From NCBI RefSeq assembly GCF_002210295.1, contig NZ_MWQH01000003.1, positions 226,909-290,908 of the forward strand: a stretch of DNA of 64,000 bases. Direction: 5' to 3'. Made by a program: the position numbers and the translations under genes. Below, piece by piece: positions 9,498 to 20,651 of the stretch. Numbering within the stretch: position 1 is the stretch's first letter; each line of letters starts with the position of its first letter. Origin of the DNA: Fibrobacter sp. UWB5. GTDB lineage: Bacteria; Fibrobacterota; Fibrobacteria; Fibrobacterales; Fibrobacteraceae. A model generated the notes under the pieces. That model was not told the origin of the DNA and did not search any database. It saw only the letters and a list, made by a program, of their open reading frames with translations.

Positions 9498-11486
9498 ATG
9501 AAAATCCAAGTTGTTTTGTTGGTGATGTTGTTTAGTTTGGCGGGGCTTGCGAGTGCGCATGTCCTCAAAATGCCTGATTTCAAGGATAAACGCGATGGCC
9601 GCGTGTATAAGACGGTGCAGATCGGAAACCAGCGCTGGTTTGCCGAGAATTTGCGTTTTAACGTGAAGGGGAGCTGGTGCTACGACAATCGCGATTACAA
9701 CTGCGAAACATACGGCAGGTTGTACAATTGGGCGATGGCGATGCGCTTGGTGGATTATTATAACAACCACTCCATTGCAGATATTGATTTTACCAAGAAG
9801 GACTGGAAAAACTATCATGACGCTTGCCCTGCGGGCTGGCGTTTGCCGGCCAATAAGGACTGGGTGACTCTGAAGCGTTACGTAGGGCGAATCGGCAAGA
9901 GTGATGGCGTCGGTTTGAGCCTTAAGTCTCCTGAACTGTGGGAAAAGGAACTGCGTGTGCCTGCGGGTTCCGACGAATTCGGCTTTAATGCTTTGCCGGC
10001 GGGGGTACGTAACGAGTATACGGGCTTTATGGATTTGAAAACTTCGGCCCAGTTCTGGTCATCGTCCGAAATAGACAACGTGGGGGCGATCTATTGGGGC
10101 TTGCTCTACGATTCGAGGGCTTTCGATAAGGTCTACGCCTCCAAAGACGACGGCGCCTCTATCCGCTGTATCGAAAACAAGGTGTACCCCTTTAGGGAGC
10201 CGCCTCCGCCGCCTCGCCCGAAGGTGATTCCGCAAGTGGTCAATGTGCAGAACAAGGCCGTGCTCACGATTCATATTGGCGATCAGGTGTGGATGGTCAA
10301 TAACTTGAACGTGAAGGTGCCGGGTAGCTATTGCTACGATGACAGGGAAGAAAATTGCGAACGATTCGGACGCCTTTACACGTGGGAGGCCGCCACCAAT
10401 ATTACGGGGACATCGAAGATGAAGGATGTTTGCCCTAATGGCTGGCATGTGCCGACATCGCTTGACTTTTACAGGCTCAATATTTATTTGAAAGATATTG
10501 ACGATGCGGTGGGCGTGGGTACGAACTTGCGTGCCCGAGAAACCTGGCTGGAAAGCGATCTTGCGCTTATGGGTGAAAACGGTTTCGGGTTTACGGCGCT
10601 GGCCTCCGGTGTGCGCGATTCCGCGGATACTGTTTCGGCGTATTCTGGAATTGGAACCTTTACAGGGTTCTGGACGGTGAATGAACTTGATTCGTCGCGG
10701 GCAATCGTCTGGACGCTTCCGAATAACAATGATGATTTCGTGATGGATTCGAGTCTGAAGAATAAGGCGTATCCGGTGCGTTGCCTGATGAATCCGCCGG
10801 ATATCGACGAAATTTATGACAGTACTTCGATTTACGACAAGCGTGACGATAACCGCTACAAGACTTTGGCTGTGGGCGAAGATGTCTGGATGGCGGAAAA
10901 CCTGCGCTTTGCCGCTCCGGGGAGTTTCTGCTACGAGGACAAGGATATCCGTTGCCGCAATTACGGAAGGCTTTACCCGTGGCATGTAGCGATGCGCTTG
11001 CCCGAAGACTTTATCGAGAATTCGCTGGATAGCGTGTCGCATGGGGCCGTTGTCGAAGAACACCAGGGAATTTGCCCGGAAGGCTGGCATATCCCGCGAC
11101 AGGAAGAATGGACTCGGTTAGGGCAGTTTGCGATTAACAAGCGCAAGGGCTTGGCTGCAGCCCTTAAGAGCCGCGAAGGCTGGGCTCAGGGCGATATGAC
11201 CAAGAACAACAATGCAAGCGGCTTTAACGCCTTGCCGGCGGGTATCCGATTCCGCAATGACGGCGAATATACGGAACTCGGAACGAGCGCGTATTTCTGG
11301 GCGGCCGAAGGCGGTGCTGGTTCGGGAGCCGCTTACTGGTATGTCGTAAGCAGTAAGGATGAATTCAAGAACGAAGAGGATTTTGACGGGAATGCGTTCT
11401 CGCTCCGGTGTGTGAAAAACAAGGTGCCGCCGAAAGAGACTGCGCAAACCGAAAAAAATGCTCCCACACAGCCGCAACAACAGTAA
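9498..11486 (+). CDS. Secreted protein with three FISUMP domains
   Basis: 662 residues with a signal peptide (about 1-21, MKIQVVLLVMLF...LASA). Three copies of the Fibrobacter succinogenes major paralogous domain begin near residues 30, 254 and 446. Each carries the sequence VGxxxWMAENL-like motif, a G-S-(W/Y/F)-CY-(D/E)-(N/D) motif, a GRLY-W motif, a CP-GWH/R-(L/I)P motif and a C-terminal (S/P)-(I/V/L)-RC. Copies are separated by short Pro-rich linkers (PPPPPRPK at ~234-241). The domain family is expanded in Fibrobacter and predicted to be cell-surface; its function is unknown. Start at 9498 rather than 9456 because the signal peptide begins there. A Gln/Pro/Thr-rich tail ends the protein. 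Confidence 0.85.
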   Translation: MKIQVVLLVMLFSLAGLASAHVLKMPDFKDKRDGRVYKTVQIGNQRWFAENLRFNVKGSWCYDNRDYNCETYGRLYNWAMAMRLVDYYNNHSIADIDFTKKDWKNYHDACPAGWRLPANKDWVTLKRYVGRIGKSDGVGLSLKSPELWEKELRVPAGSDEFGFNALPAGVRNEYTGFMDLKTSAQFWSSSEIDNVGAIYWGLLYDSRAFDKVYASKDDGASIRCIENKVYPFREPPPPPRPKVIPQVVNVQNKAVLTIHIGDQVWMVNNLNVKVPGSYCYDDREENCERFGRLYTWEAATNITGTSKMKDVCPNGWHVPTSLDFYRLNIYLKDIDDAVGVGTNLRARETWLESDLALMGENGFGFTALASGVRDSADTVSAYSGIGTFTGFWTVNELDSSRAIVWTLPNNNDDFVMDSSLKNKAYPVRCLMNPPDIDEIYDSTSIYDKRDDNRYKTLAVGEDVWMAENLRFAAPGSFCYEDKDIRCRNYGRLYPWHVAMRLPEDFIENSLDSVSHGAVVEEHQGICPEGWHIPRQEEWTRLGQFAINKRKGLAAALKSREGWAQGDMTKNNNASGFNALPAGIRFRNDGEYTELGTSAYFWAAEGGAGSGAAYWYVVSSKDEFKNEEDFDGNAFSLRCVKNKVPPKETAQTEKNAPTQPQQQ

Positions 11487-11526
11487 TTAAAAAATCCCTT
11501 GGACGAGAGTCCAGGGGATTTGTTTT
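11487..11526. terminator. Bidirectional terminator between the FISUMP gene and thiC
   Basis: A 13-bp arm (AAATCCCTTGGAC, 11492-11504) with a GAGA loop pairs with 11509-11521 (one mismatch). T-rich sequence follows on the plus strand, and the A-run 11488-11494 gives a T-run for the minus strand, so it can serve both convergent genes. Confidence 0.8.
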
Positions 11527-11558
11527 AGAATTTTCTGTTTTGGCGTTCTGCCTGCGCC

Positions 11559-13316
<1,758 letters not shown>

Positions 13317-13318
13317 AC

Positions 13319-15175
13319 TTACTTTACTCCGATCAGAGACAGGTCGCGCACAGCGCCCTTGTCTGCGGACGATGCCATGGCAGCGTATGCCTGCAGAGCC
13401 TTGGACACCACGCGGTTGCGGGTTTCCGGCTTCCAAGCCTTGGCGCCACGAGATTCCATTTCCTTGCGGCGGGCGTCGAGTTCGGCGTCGGTGAGTTCCA
13501 CGTTGATGGTGCGGTTCGGGATGTCAATTTCGATGACGTCGCCCGTGTGCACGAGGCCGATGTTACCCTTGTTGGCGGCTTCCGGAGAAGCGTGGCCGAT
13601 GGAGAGACCGCTCGTACCGCCGGAGAAACGACCGTCGGTGAGGAGGGCGCAGGACTTGCCGAGGTGACGGCTCTTGAGGTAAGAGGTCGGGTAGAGCATT
13701 TCCTGCATGCCAGGACCACCCTTCGGGCCTTCGTAGCGGATGACGACCACGTCGCCAGCCTTCACCTTGTTGCCGAGGATGCCTTCGACAGCTTCTTCCT
13801 GGCTTTCGAACACGATGGCCGGACCAGTGAACTTCCAGATGGATTCATCGACACCTGCGGTCTTCACGATGCAACCGTCGATAGCGAGGTTACCGTACAG
13901 AACAGCGAGGCCGCCGTCCTTGGTGTAGGCATGTTCGCCATCGCGGATAGCGCCGTTTGCGCGGTCGAGATCGTGATCCGGATACATGAAGTTCTGCGAG
14001 AAGGCTTCGATATTGTACTTGCGGCCCGGACCTGCGAGGTAGCGCTGCTTGGCTTCGGCGCTCGGGTTACGCTTGAGGTCGTTCACTTCGAGAGCTTCGC
14101 CCATGGAGGCTGCGTGAACGGTCTTTGCATTCTTGTGGATGAGGCCCATACGGTCGAGTTCACCGAGGATACCCATGATGCCGCCAGCGCGGTTCACGTT
14201 TTCCACGTGAATGTTGTGGACGGTCGGGGCGACCTTGCAGATGCACGGCGTGTTGCGGGAGAGGCGGTCGATGTCCTTCATGGTGAAGTCGACGCCAGCT
14301 TCCTGTGCGACGGCGAGCAAGTGGAGCACGGTGTTGGAGGAACCGCCCATGGCGATGTCGAGGCGCATGGCGTTTTCGAAGGCGTCCTTCGTAGCGATGC
14401 TGCGCGGGAGGATGCTTTCGTCGTTCAAATCGTAATACTGGTGGCAGAGTTCCACGATGCGCTTACCGGCGGCTTCGAAGAGCTTCTTACGTTCGGCGTG
14501 CGTTGCAACGATGGTGCCGTTACCCGGGAGGCTAAGGCCCAAAGCTTCGGTAAGGGAGTTCATGGAGTTTGCGGTGAACATGCCGGAGCAGGAACCGCAA
14601 GTCGGGCAAGCGTTCGCTTCGATGGCTGCCACTTCTTCGTCGCTGATGGTGTTGTCGGCAGAATCGATCATGGCGTCGATCAAGTCAAGAGCGCGGTCCT
14701 TGCCGTCCTTCGTGGTGACGTGGCCAGCTTCCATCGGGCCGCCAGAAACGAAGATTGCCGGAATGTTGAGACGCATGGCAGCCATGAGCATACCCGGAGT
14801 CACCTTGTCGCAGTTAGAAATGCAAACGAGGGCGTCGGCACGGTGGGCGTTAGCCATGTATTCGGTGGAGTCGGCGATGAGGTCGCGAGAGGGCAAGCTG
14901 TAGAGCATGCCGTCGTGGCCCATGGCGATACCGTCATCAACGGCGATGGTGTTCATTTCCTTGGCGACACCACCGGCTGCTTCGATCGCGCGGGCCACAA
15001 CCTGGCCCAAGTCTTTCAGGTGAACGTGGCCCGGAACAAACTGGGTGTAACTGTTCACCACGCAAATCACGGGCTTACCAAAGTCTTCCACCTTGGTTCC
15101 AGTTGCGTGCCACAGGGCGCGTGCACCGGCCATTTCGCGGCCTTCCATAGTCTTGAGCGAACGAAGTTTCGGCAT
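13319..15175 (-). CDS. ilvD: Dihydroxy-acid dehydratase
   Basis: 618 residues, full length. Fe-S dehydratase of valine/isoleucine (and pantothenate) synthesis. Seen: [20 protein letters not shown] near residue 78, the cluster ligand motif CDKVTPGM (~122), [17 protein letters not shown] (~193) and the C-terminal [19 protein letters not shown]. Start ATG 15173-15175 follows AGAGGA. It stands apart from other ilv genes and is followed by thiC; both make Fe-S enzymes, which is the only functional link I can see. Confidence 0.97.
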   Translation of the reverse strand: MPKLRSLKTMEGREMAGARALWHATGTKVEDFGKPVICVVNSYTQFVPGHVHLKDLGQVVARAIEAAGGVAKEMNTIAVDDGIAMGHDGMLYSLPSRDLIADSTEYMANAHRADALVCISNCDKVTPGMLMAAMRLNIPAIFVSGGPMEAGHVTTKDGKDRALDLIDAMIDSADNTISDEEVAAIEANACPTCGSCSGMFTANSMNSLTEALGLSLPGNGTIVATHAERKKLFEAAGKRIVELCHQYYDLNDESILPRSIATKDAFENAMRLDIAMGGSSNTVLHLLAVAQEAGVDFTMKDIDRLSRNTPCICKVAPTVHNIHVENVNRAGGIMGILGELDRMGLIHKNAKTVHAASMGEALEVNDLKRNPSAEAKQRYLAGPGRKYNIEAFSQNFMYPDHDLDRANGAIRDGEHAYTKDGGLAVLYGNLAIDGCIVKTAGVDESIWKFTGPAIVFESQEEAVEGILGNKVKAGDVVVIRYEGPKGGPGMQEMLYPTSYLKSRHLGKSCALLTDGRFSGGTSGLSIGHASPEAANKGNIGLVHTGDVIEIDIPNRTINVELTDAELDARRKEMESRGAKAWKPETRNRVVSKALQAYAAMASSADKGAVRDLSLIGVK

Positions 15176-15532
15176 AATAATCCTCTTTTTGTGTCTTTAA
15201 AATCTGCGGCGTTACCCGTAAAAAATGCGGGGAAAAAGACGCCAAATTTCGGGCTAAAATGTAGAAAAATTGAGTGTTGACGCGCAAAACGGTGCCAAAA
15301 TAGGGCTAAATCTGCAAAAATGACCCCCAAATTGCCGTTTTTGAACTAAAAACGCAAACTTTTAAATGTAGTATATTTCTTATGGGAATCTTAAAATAAT
15401 CTTATAAATGGCGATTTTGCGCAAATTTCGCGGTTGTTGTATTTTGGTCAAACGGGGTGTGATGTAAATCCCTTTGAATTTTGTGGGGATAAGTCTATAT
15501 TATGCGCGTCAATAAAAACGAGGTTGGTTTTG
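15176..15532. other. Divergent intergenic region (ilvD / surface protein)
   Basis: 357 bases, A/T-rich, no plausible gene. It must hold promoters for both directions. I see no T-box or amino-acid attenuator for ilvD, and only one moderately convincing plus-strand promoter at 15474-15501. Confidence 0.5.
15474..15501 (+). promoter_or_regulatory. Possible promoter for the surface protein and small peptide genes
   Basis: TTGAAT (15474-15479) and TATATT (15496-15501) are 16 bases apart, giving a start near 15508 and a leader of about 25 bases. Moderate match only. Confidence 0.35.
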
Positions 15533-18500
15533 ATGGACAAGAATATTCTCACGAATAGATTTTGTGGTGTATTTGTATGCGCCATTATGTTGTTTGTAGC
15601 ACAGGCTTTTGCCCTTGATTGCAAAACGGGTACGGGCTGGGGCGATTTCCTGACGCAAGAGGCATCCAAAGGTAGCGACGGCTATTATCAGATTGATACG
15701 CCGGAAAAGTTGGCGTGGGTTTCTTGCAAGGTAACGAACAAGGCTTTAAGTTCAGAAAAATTCAAGTTGACCAAGTCCCTTGATATGCAGGGGAAACTGT
15801 TTATTCCTATTGGGTCGGGTACTGGTGAAGATACTGGATTTAAAGGAACTTTTGATGGTCAGGGCTTTACCATTTCGAATCTTTATGTTAATACATCCGA
15901 AATCAACAGTGATATATCCAGTATTACTGGAAAATCCAAGAATGGTATTACTGCCTATGCCCAAAATATTGGATTGTTTGGTGTTCTTTCTACAAACGCA
16001 AAGGTCAAGAACTTGATCTTGAAGGAAATACAAATATATGCTGCGGCATCTTCTGGAACCACGGGTCTTGGGTCTGATAAGCCGATTTCTGTGGGTTCTC
16101 TTGTCGGCTGGGTTGGTGCGACTGATAAAACGGTTGTAAAAATTGAAAATATCGTGGCGTCAGGTTCCATTGAAACGAGCGGTGCAACAAACCGTGTCGG
16201 TGGTATCGCGGGAAATGTGAAGCATGTGACGATATCCAATTGCGTCAGTTCCGTAAGCGTGACCGCTAGTGGTGCGAATACCAATGTGGGTGGTGTCGTT
16301 GGGGCGATTCGTAACGATGGTAATGTTACTCTGACATCATGTGTTTATTCTGGAGACCATCTTTACACGGTTGATGGTTCCATCGGTGCCGTAGCGGGTA
16401 GCTATGAAAATTCTAAGGGAACTTTGACAACGGAGAATTTGTACTATTCTGCCAATTATGATGGAATTGGTGTTTTACCCAATGGAAAAGAATTTAATAC
16501 AGAAAAAGTTGCCGATTTGAATTCAGACAGTGTTGTCTGTGCCTTGAATGGCGGTACATGGAATGAAGGTGTATGTACCGGAGACACATCCGATGTATGG
16601 TCTGTTGGCCAGTCCGATATTTCCATGAACGGTTCTGATGGCTACAAGATTACTTTCAACGCGAATGGAGGTTCGTTTGCTTCTGGAGCAAGAACTGCGA
16701 AAATTCTAGCTAAGAATGCTGCTATTACGGCGGATGAAATTGGTGAGCCTACGCGTACAGGAAAAAAATTTGCCGGATGGGCTGTAACAGCAGATGCAGA
16801 TACATCTTCAGATCTGGGTATTGCCCACTCTGCCGTTACTATTTATGCTGTTTGGTATGATTTTTATGAGGTGACTTTTAAGACTGATTCTGAAGGGGAT
16901 TTCTCCGACGCAACATTCCCTGATGGAAGTAAAATCAAGAAAATTTCTGTGGCAAAGCATGGCACGGTTTCTGTAGATGGTTTTTCTGTTCCCACGGTAT
17001 ATGAAATTGGAACTGGTGCCAATAAGGTGAAATACTACTTTACAGGTTGGGCTTATGAGCCAAAGTCATTTGGTAAGGATGATGTGATTGGTGCAAATGA
17101 CACGCTTCACCTTTCTGCCATTGATGTGACGAAACCTGTTGTTCTGTATGCTGTATGGACTAAGGCTACGACATACTCTGTCACTTTTGATGCCTCTTTG
17201 CATGGAAAGACGGATGTCCATTTTGTTCGGATGGTTACTGAGGGGGAAAAGGTGTCTCGTCCTGATACTGTCATTACGGATGATGGATACAAGGTTGTTG
17301 GATGGTGTGTTGTTGAAAATTGCACAGAGCAAAACGAATATTCCTTTGCTGACACGCTAAAGGGTAATCTGGTACTCCATGCAAGGTGGGAAATAGAATC
17401 CTATTCGATTGTTTATGAGTTGGATGGTGGTACAAATGCCTCTACGAATCTAACCACATATAATGTCAACAGTGGCGACATTGTCTTTGCTGCTCCGACC
17501 AAGGATGGGGCTAAGTTTGAAGGCTGGTTCTATGATGCAAATCTGACTAATCCTGCGACTCAGATTGATTCAGGCTCTACGGGCGATAAGACCATTTATG
17601 CCAAGTGGACTGTTGCGACCTACACTATCCAGTACCTTTCCGGGACTACGATTTCGGCAACGGTGCCCGGCGCTACTAAAACTTATGGCGATACAATTAC
17701 GCTTAGGGATGCTCCTCCTCAGTTCGCTGTTGGTGGGTGTACTTTCGATGGCTGGTCTAAAGTGGATTATGGTCAGGAAGGATATAAAGTTGACTATGCA
17801 TTTGGTGCTAAATATGGAGACAATGCAAACCTCAAGTTGTTCCCGCATTGGACTTCTTGCGGAGAATATACTATAACTTACGAATTGTATGGTGTTGAGG
17901 CGACAAATAGAAATTCTTCGACCTATACAGGTCCGGAAAAGGTTAAGTTGGTAAATGCGTTTGTTTCTGGTAACCCTGTAAAGATGGATGATTGGTATTT
18001 GGATCCAAACTTCAAGACATCTGTTCGCTATCTCCAAGGTATTAATAAAAATACGACTCTTTATGCAAAGTGGTATAATGTAATTACATTCCAGCCCGGA
18101 ACTAAACTGAAAAACTTCAACAAAGGCGCTGGCAAGGTAGAAAAGCAGAAAGATCTGAATAAAACGTATACCTTGGGTATACCGAATACTAAATATGCGA
18201 TTGAAAACTACACCCTTGATGGCTGGTCGTTGACCGATGGTGGCGAAAAAGTGTATGATGTGGGATTCGATTATACGGATAACGTAAATATCACACTGTA
18301 TCCGCACTGGGTGGAAAATCCTGTGGTAACCCATTATGGTGCTGTGACGATTGAAAAATATTCCGACAAGGCTATTGCAAAAATTGATGGCGTATCTGAA
18401 GAAACGGTAAATATTCCTACGGCAGACAATGTTGTAGTTGACCAGATTATCTTTAATCGAGACTTTTCTGGTGGCTTAAAGTCAACCGTTATGTTCCCCT

Positions 18501-19162
18501 TTACGGTAAGTTTGGATGAAGTTAGTGGCGGTGAGTTCTGTGAATTTAAGGCAATGGAATATTCGTCTGAAACGAAAAAATGGACTTTCCGTGTTGAAGA
18601 GCCTGTAGATAACGAATTGAAAGCAAACAAGCCGTACATCTTTATTGCTGACCCGGATTCTAAGAATATCACGTTTAATTTGAGTAAACCGGTTTCCTTT
18701 AGTACGGAAGAAATGAATCCTTCTGTGGATAATCGTTGGATCTTCAAGGGCTCGTATGAAAAGATTGTCTTGAATGAATCTCATCCGGATTGGACCTACG
18801 GGTATGGTTATTCTGCTGAAGATAAAAATGGCTTGACAAAGGGTAAATTCTTTAGATTTAAGACTAGTCAGTTTACCGAAGCTACGCTGCTTCCCATGAG
18901 AGCTTACCTGGTTTACGACGTGTCTCTAGCATTGGCGAAATCGAAAGAAGCATATAATTATGCACCTGAATCCTTCCCTGATTTAGTGGATGTAGAAATT
19001 GTAAGTCAAAAGGGTATTGTTATTGGTGGCGGAGAGCTGAACACCAAAACTGGTGAGCTAAAAATGGATCGTTGGTATGATTTGTCCGGCCGTCGACTCA
19101 ATGCTAAGCCCACGACACAGGGAACATATTACTATAATGGTAAGCGTGTAATTGTGAGGTAA
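15533..19162 (+). CDS. Large surface protein with GLUG-like and InlB-B (Listeria-Bacteroides) repeats
   Basis: 1,209 residues from ATG 15533; signal peptide about 1-25 (LFVAQAFALDC). Residues ~95-300 carry GLUG-type motifs (IGLFGVLS, VGSLVGWVG, VGGIAGNV, VGGVVGAI) as found in bacterial adhesins. From ~365 to ~920 there are about seven InlB-B repeats, each with a (F/Y)xxxG(G/A) turn, a GW motif and an ending like (L/I)YAVW or LYAKW. The last ~60 residues (WYDLSGRRLNAKPTTQGTYYYNGKRVIVR) form a type IX-like C-terminal sorting tail. Probably an outer-surface adhesin or carbohydrate-contact protein. Its codon use is clearly more A/T-rich than its neighbours. Only 3 bases separate it from the small peptide gene at 19166. 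Confidence 0.8.
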   Translation: MDKNILTNRFCGVFVCAIMLFVAQAFALDCKTGTGWGDFLTQEASKGSDGYYQIDTPEKLAWVSCKVTNKALSSEKFKLTKSLDMQGKLFIPIGSGTGEDTGFKGTFDGQGFTISNLYVNTSEINSDISSITGKSKNGITAYAQNIGLFGVLSTNAKVKNLILKEIQIYAAASSGTTGLGSDKPISVGSLVGWVGATDKTVVKIENIVASGSIETSGATNRVGGIAGNVKHVTISNCVSSVSVTASGANTNVGGVVGAIRNDGNVTLTSCVYSGDHLYTVDGSIGAVAGSYENSKGTLTTENLYYSANYDGIGVLPNGKEFNTEKVADLNSDSVVCALNGGTWNEGVCTGDTSDVWSVGQSDISMNGSDGYKITFNANGGSFASGARTAKILAKNAAITADEIGEPTRTGKKFAGWAVTADADTSSDLGIAHSAVTIYAVWYDFYEVTFKTDSEGDFSDATFPDGSKIKKISVAKHGTVSVDGFSVPTVYEIGTGANKVKYYFTGWAYEPKSFGKDDVIGANDTLHLSAIDVTKPVVLYAVWTKATTYSVTFDASLHGKTDVHFVRMVTEGEKVSRPDTVITDDGYKVVGWCVVENCTEQNEYSFADTLKGNLVLHARWEIESYSIVYELDGGTNASTNLTTYNVNSGDIVFAAPTKDGAKFEGWFYDANLTNPATQIDSGSTGDKTIYAKWTVATYTIQYLSGTTISATVPGATKTYGDTITLRDAPPQFAVGGCTFDGWSKVDYGQEGYKVDYAFGAKYGDNANLKLFPHWTSCGEYTITYELYGVEATNRNSSTYTGPEKVKLVNAFVSGNPVKMDDWYLDPNFKTSVRYLQGINKNTTLYAKWYNVITFQPGTKLKNFNKGAGKVEKQKDLNKTYTLGIPNTKYAIENYTLDGWSLTDGGEKVYDVGFDYTDNVNITLYPHWVENPVVTHYGAVTIEKYSDKAIAKIDGVSEETVNIPTADNVVVDQIIFNRDFSGGLKSTVMFPFTVSLDEVSGGEFCEFKAMEYSSETKKWTFRVEEPVDNELKANKPYIFIADPDSKNITFNLSKPVSFSTEEMNPSVDNRWIFKGSYEKIVLNESHPDWTYGYGYSAEDKNGLTKGKFFRFKTSQFTEATLLPMRAYLVYDVSLALAKSKEAYNYAPESFPDLVDVEIVSQKGIVIGGGELNTKTGELKMDRWYDLSGRRLNAKPTTQGTYYYNGKRVIVR

Positions 19163-19165
19163 AAG

Positions 19166-19291
19166 ATGGAAAATAAAAAGACATACGAAAAACCGGAAAT
19201 GGAAATTGTAGAAATGCCCTGCAACTCAGCATTATTAGATTGTAGTACTGATCCAGAAAGTTGTTTGCCGGATAATATTAATGTTGAGTAA
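19166..19291 (+). CDS. Small peptide 1, candidate RiPP-type precursor (41 residues)
   Basis: Starts MENKKTYEKPEMEIVEM and ends ...SCLPDNINVE. A GAGG ribosome site (19156-19159) sits inside the last codons of the surface protein gene, 6 bases before the ATG. It shares with small peptide 2 (19294) the leader motif TYExPxME(I/V), a Leu-Leu pair and Cys26-Ser27 with a second Cys exactly seven residues later (Cys33). Such a conserved leader plus variable tail is the pattern of precursors recognised by PqqD-like proteins, one of which is encoded at 22005. Too short for standard gene finders. Modification and product are inference. Confidence 0.65.
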   Translation: MENKKTYEKPEMEIVEMPCNSALLDCSTDPESCLPDNINVE

Positions 19292-19293
19292 AT

Positions 19294-19458
19294 ATGAATA
19301 AGCAGAAAGCTACATATGAACCGCCGAAGATGGAAGTATTTCCTCTTCTAAGTCGAACAGATTTACTTTGCTCGTCTGGAGATTCTAATTGCATCATCTT
19401 GAATTACAATGAGAATCCGGTCAATTTGGACTCCAGTCACAAAGGCGATCTTACGTAG
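19294..19458 (+). CDS. Small peptide 2, candidate RiPP-type precursor (54 residues)
   Basis: Starts MNKQKATYEPPKMEVFPLL and ends ...SSHKGDLT; the ATG is 2 bases after the stop of small peptide 1. The shared elements with peptide 1 are TYExPxME(I/V), Leu-Leu just before Cys26, Ser27 and Cys33 (C-x6-C in both). The C-terminal 20 residues (rich in Asn, Ser, Asp) differ from peptide 1. The ribosome site is weak (GAG 7 bases upstream), suggesting coupled translation. A terminator hairpin at 19490 separates it from the enzyme genes. Confidence 0.65.
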   Translation: MNKQKATYEPPKMEVFPLLSRTDLLCSSGDSNCIILNYNENPVNLDSSHKGDLT

Positions 19459-19489
19459 GACAAGGTTCTTTGCTTGATTAGGTTGAAAG

Positions 19490-19519
19490 ATGGGCTTCTT
19501 GAAGAATGCCCATTTTTTC
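19490..19519 (+). terminator. Terminator/attenuator between peptide genes and enzyme genes
   Basis: ATGGGC (19490-19495) pairs with GCCCAT (19508-19513) and the inner TTCTT/AAGAA also pair, then TTTTTT. With no obvious new promoter before 19533, partial readthrough could keep peptide transcripts more abundant than enzyme transcripts, a common arrangement in peptide-modification clusters (inference). Confidence 0.75.
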
Positions 19520-19532
19520 TATCTTTGCGGCC

Positions 19533-20651
19533 ATGGGTTTAATTCTGAAGAAAACAGACAAGCTCTTGTTTAAACTGTTGCAGCTTGCGCTCGATACGAC
19601 GGGCGCTTTGCAGGGGCTTGAGGAGGCGCCTTCCGAAGAAGACTGGAAGGCTATTTATAAGCTGGCGAAGCGCCAGAGTGTTTTGGGCGTCGTTTTTATC
19701 GCGGTCAAGAAACTTCCGGAAAATTTCAGGCCTGCAAGGGCTCTTTTGTTGCGCTGGTCCATGGATGCCGAGGGCACCGCGGGCATGAACAAGCTGTTGA
19801 ACCTGGAGGCGGCGCGCTTGACTCGGGTTTTCGAGGGCGCGGGTCGCAAAAATGCAATCTTGAAGGGCCCCGCCAATGCAAGACTTTATCCGGATCCGCA
19901 GAGTAGGCAGTGTGGCGATATCGACATTTGGGTCGAGGGCGGCCGCAAGGGTGTAACCGAATTGCTTTATAAGTTGAATTTGTTGAATGCGGAAACTGAT
20001 GACCATGCTTATTCGCGGCACCATATTCACTTGCCCCAAAATAAGGATGGAGTCACGGTGGAGGTGCATTTCAAGCCCGCGTCGGGAATCCCGTTCCGCA
20101 ATGGAGCGTTGCAGAAGTTCTTGAACGAAGAAATCCGTAAGGCAGAAATGGTGCCCGAGGGCTTTTATTCTCCGTCAATCAAGTTTGCGCTCGTGATGCA
20201 AATGGCGCACTTGCAGCAGCATTTTTATAGCGGCGGTCTTGGTCTTAGGCAGTATACGGATTACCTGATGCTGCTTAGACATTCTACCGAAAGCGATCGT
20301 AGTGCTGCGTTAGTTGTCATGAAACGCCTGAGCATGATGCGCGCCTGTGGAGCCGTGATGTGGATGCTGCAAGAGGTGTTTGGGCTTGAACGCGGCTTGA
20401 TGCTTTGTGCGCCGGATCGCTGGCGTGGTGAACGCCTTTTGAAACTTGCCCTTTCGGGCGGAAATTTTGGTCAGTACAAGACGGAACCTAAGCCCAAGAA
20501 TGTTTTTGTACGCTGGTTCAAGGACCGCTTGCAGGCTATTACATGGTTGACATTTGATCCGGTGAATGCGGTTTTCAAGGAACTCAAGTACTGGCGAGCG
20601 ACGATTTCGCTGATTCCTGTGCGCATTAAACGCAGGAGAATTGCTTTATGA
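19533..20651 (+). CDS. Nucleotidyltransferase family protein (NTP_transf_5-like)
   Basis: 372 residues. The segment ILKGPANARLYPDPQSRQCGDIDIWV (~residues 109-134) carries the DxD pair (GDIDIWV) of the polymerase-beta nucleotidyltransferase fold and the LKG...YPxPxxR...DID pattern of the uncharacterised nucleotidyltransferase family found beside lasso-peptide and other peptide-modification genes. It could transfer a nucleotide to the peptide, but no substrate is proven for the family. I choose ATG 19533 (MGLILKK) because the longer start at 19506 lies inside the terminator stem. Its stop overlaps the next start (ATGA at 20648), so the following genes are translationally coupled. Confidence 0.75.
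   Translation: MGLILKKTDKLLFKLLQLALDTTGALQGLEEAPSEEDWKAIYKLAKRQSVLGVVFIAVKKLPENFRPARALLLRWSMDAEGTAGMNKLLNLEAARLTRVFEGAGRKNAILKGPANARLYPDPQSRQCGDIDIWVEGGRKGVTELLYKLNLLNAETDDHAYSRHHIHLPQNKDGVTVEVHFKPASGIPFRNGALQKFLNEEIRKAEMVPEGFYSPSIKFALVMQMAHLQQHFYSGGLGLRQYTDYLMLLRHSTESDRSAALVVMKRLSMMRACGAVMWMLQEVFGLERGLMLCAPDRWRGERLLKLALSGGNFGQYKTEPKPKNVFVRWFKDRLQAITWLTFDPVNAVFKELKYWRATISLIPVRIKRRRIAL

Noticed and set aside
15176..15532. T-box or leader-peptide attenuator for ilvD
   Set aside because: No T-box consensus and no short frame rich in Leu/Ile/Val codons could be found on the minus strand.
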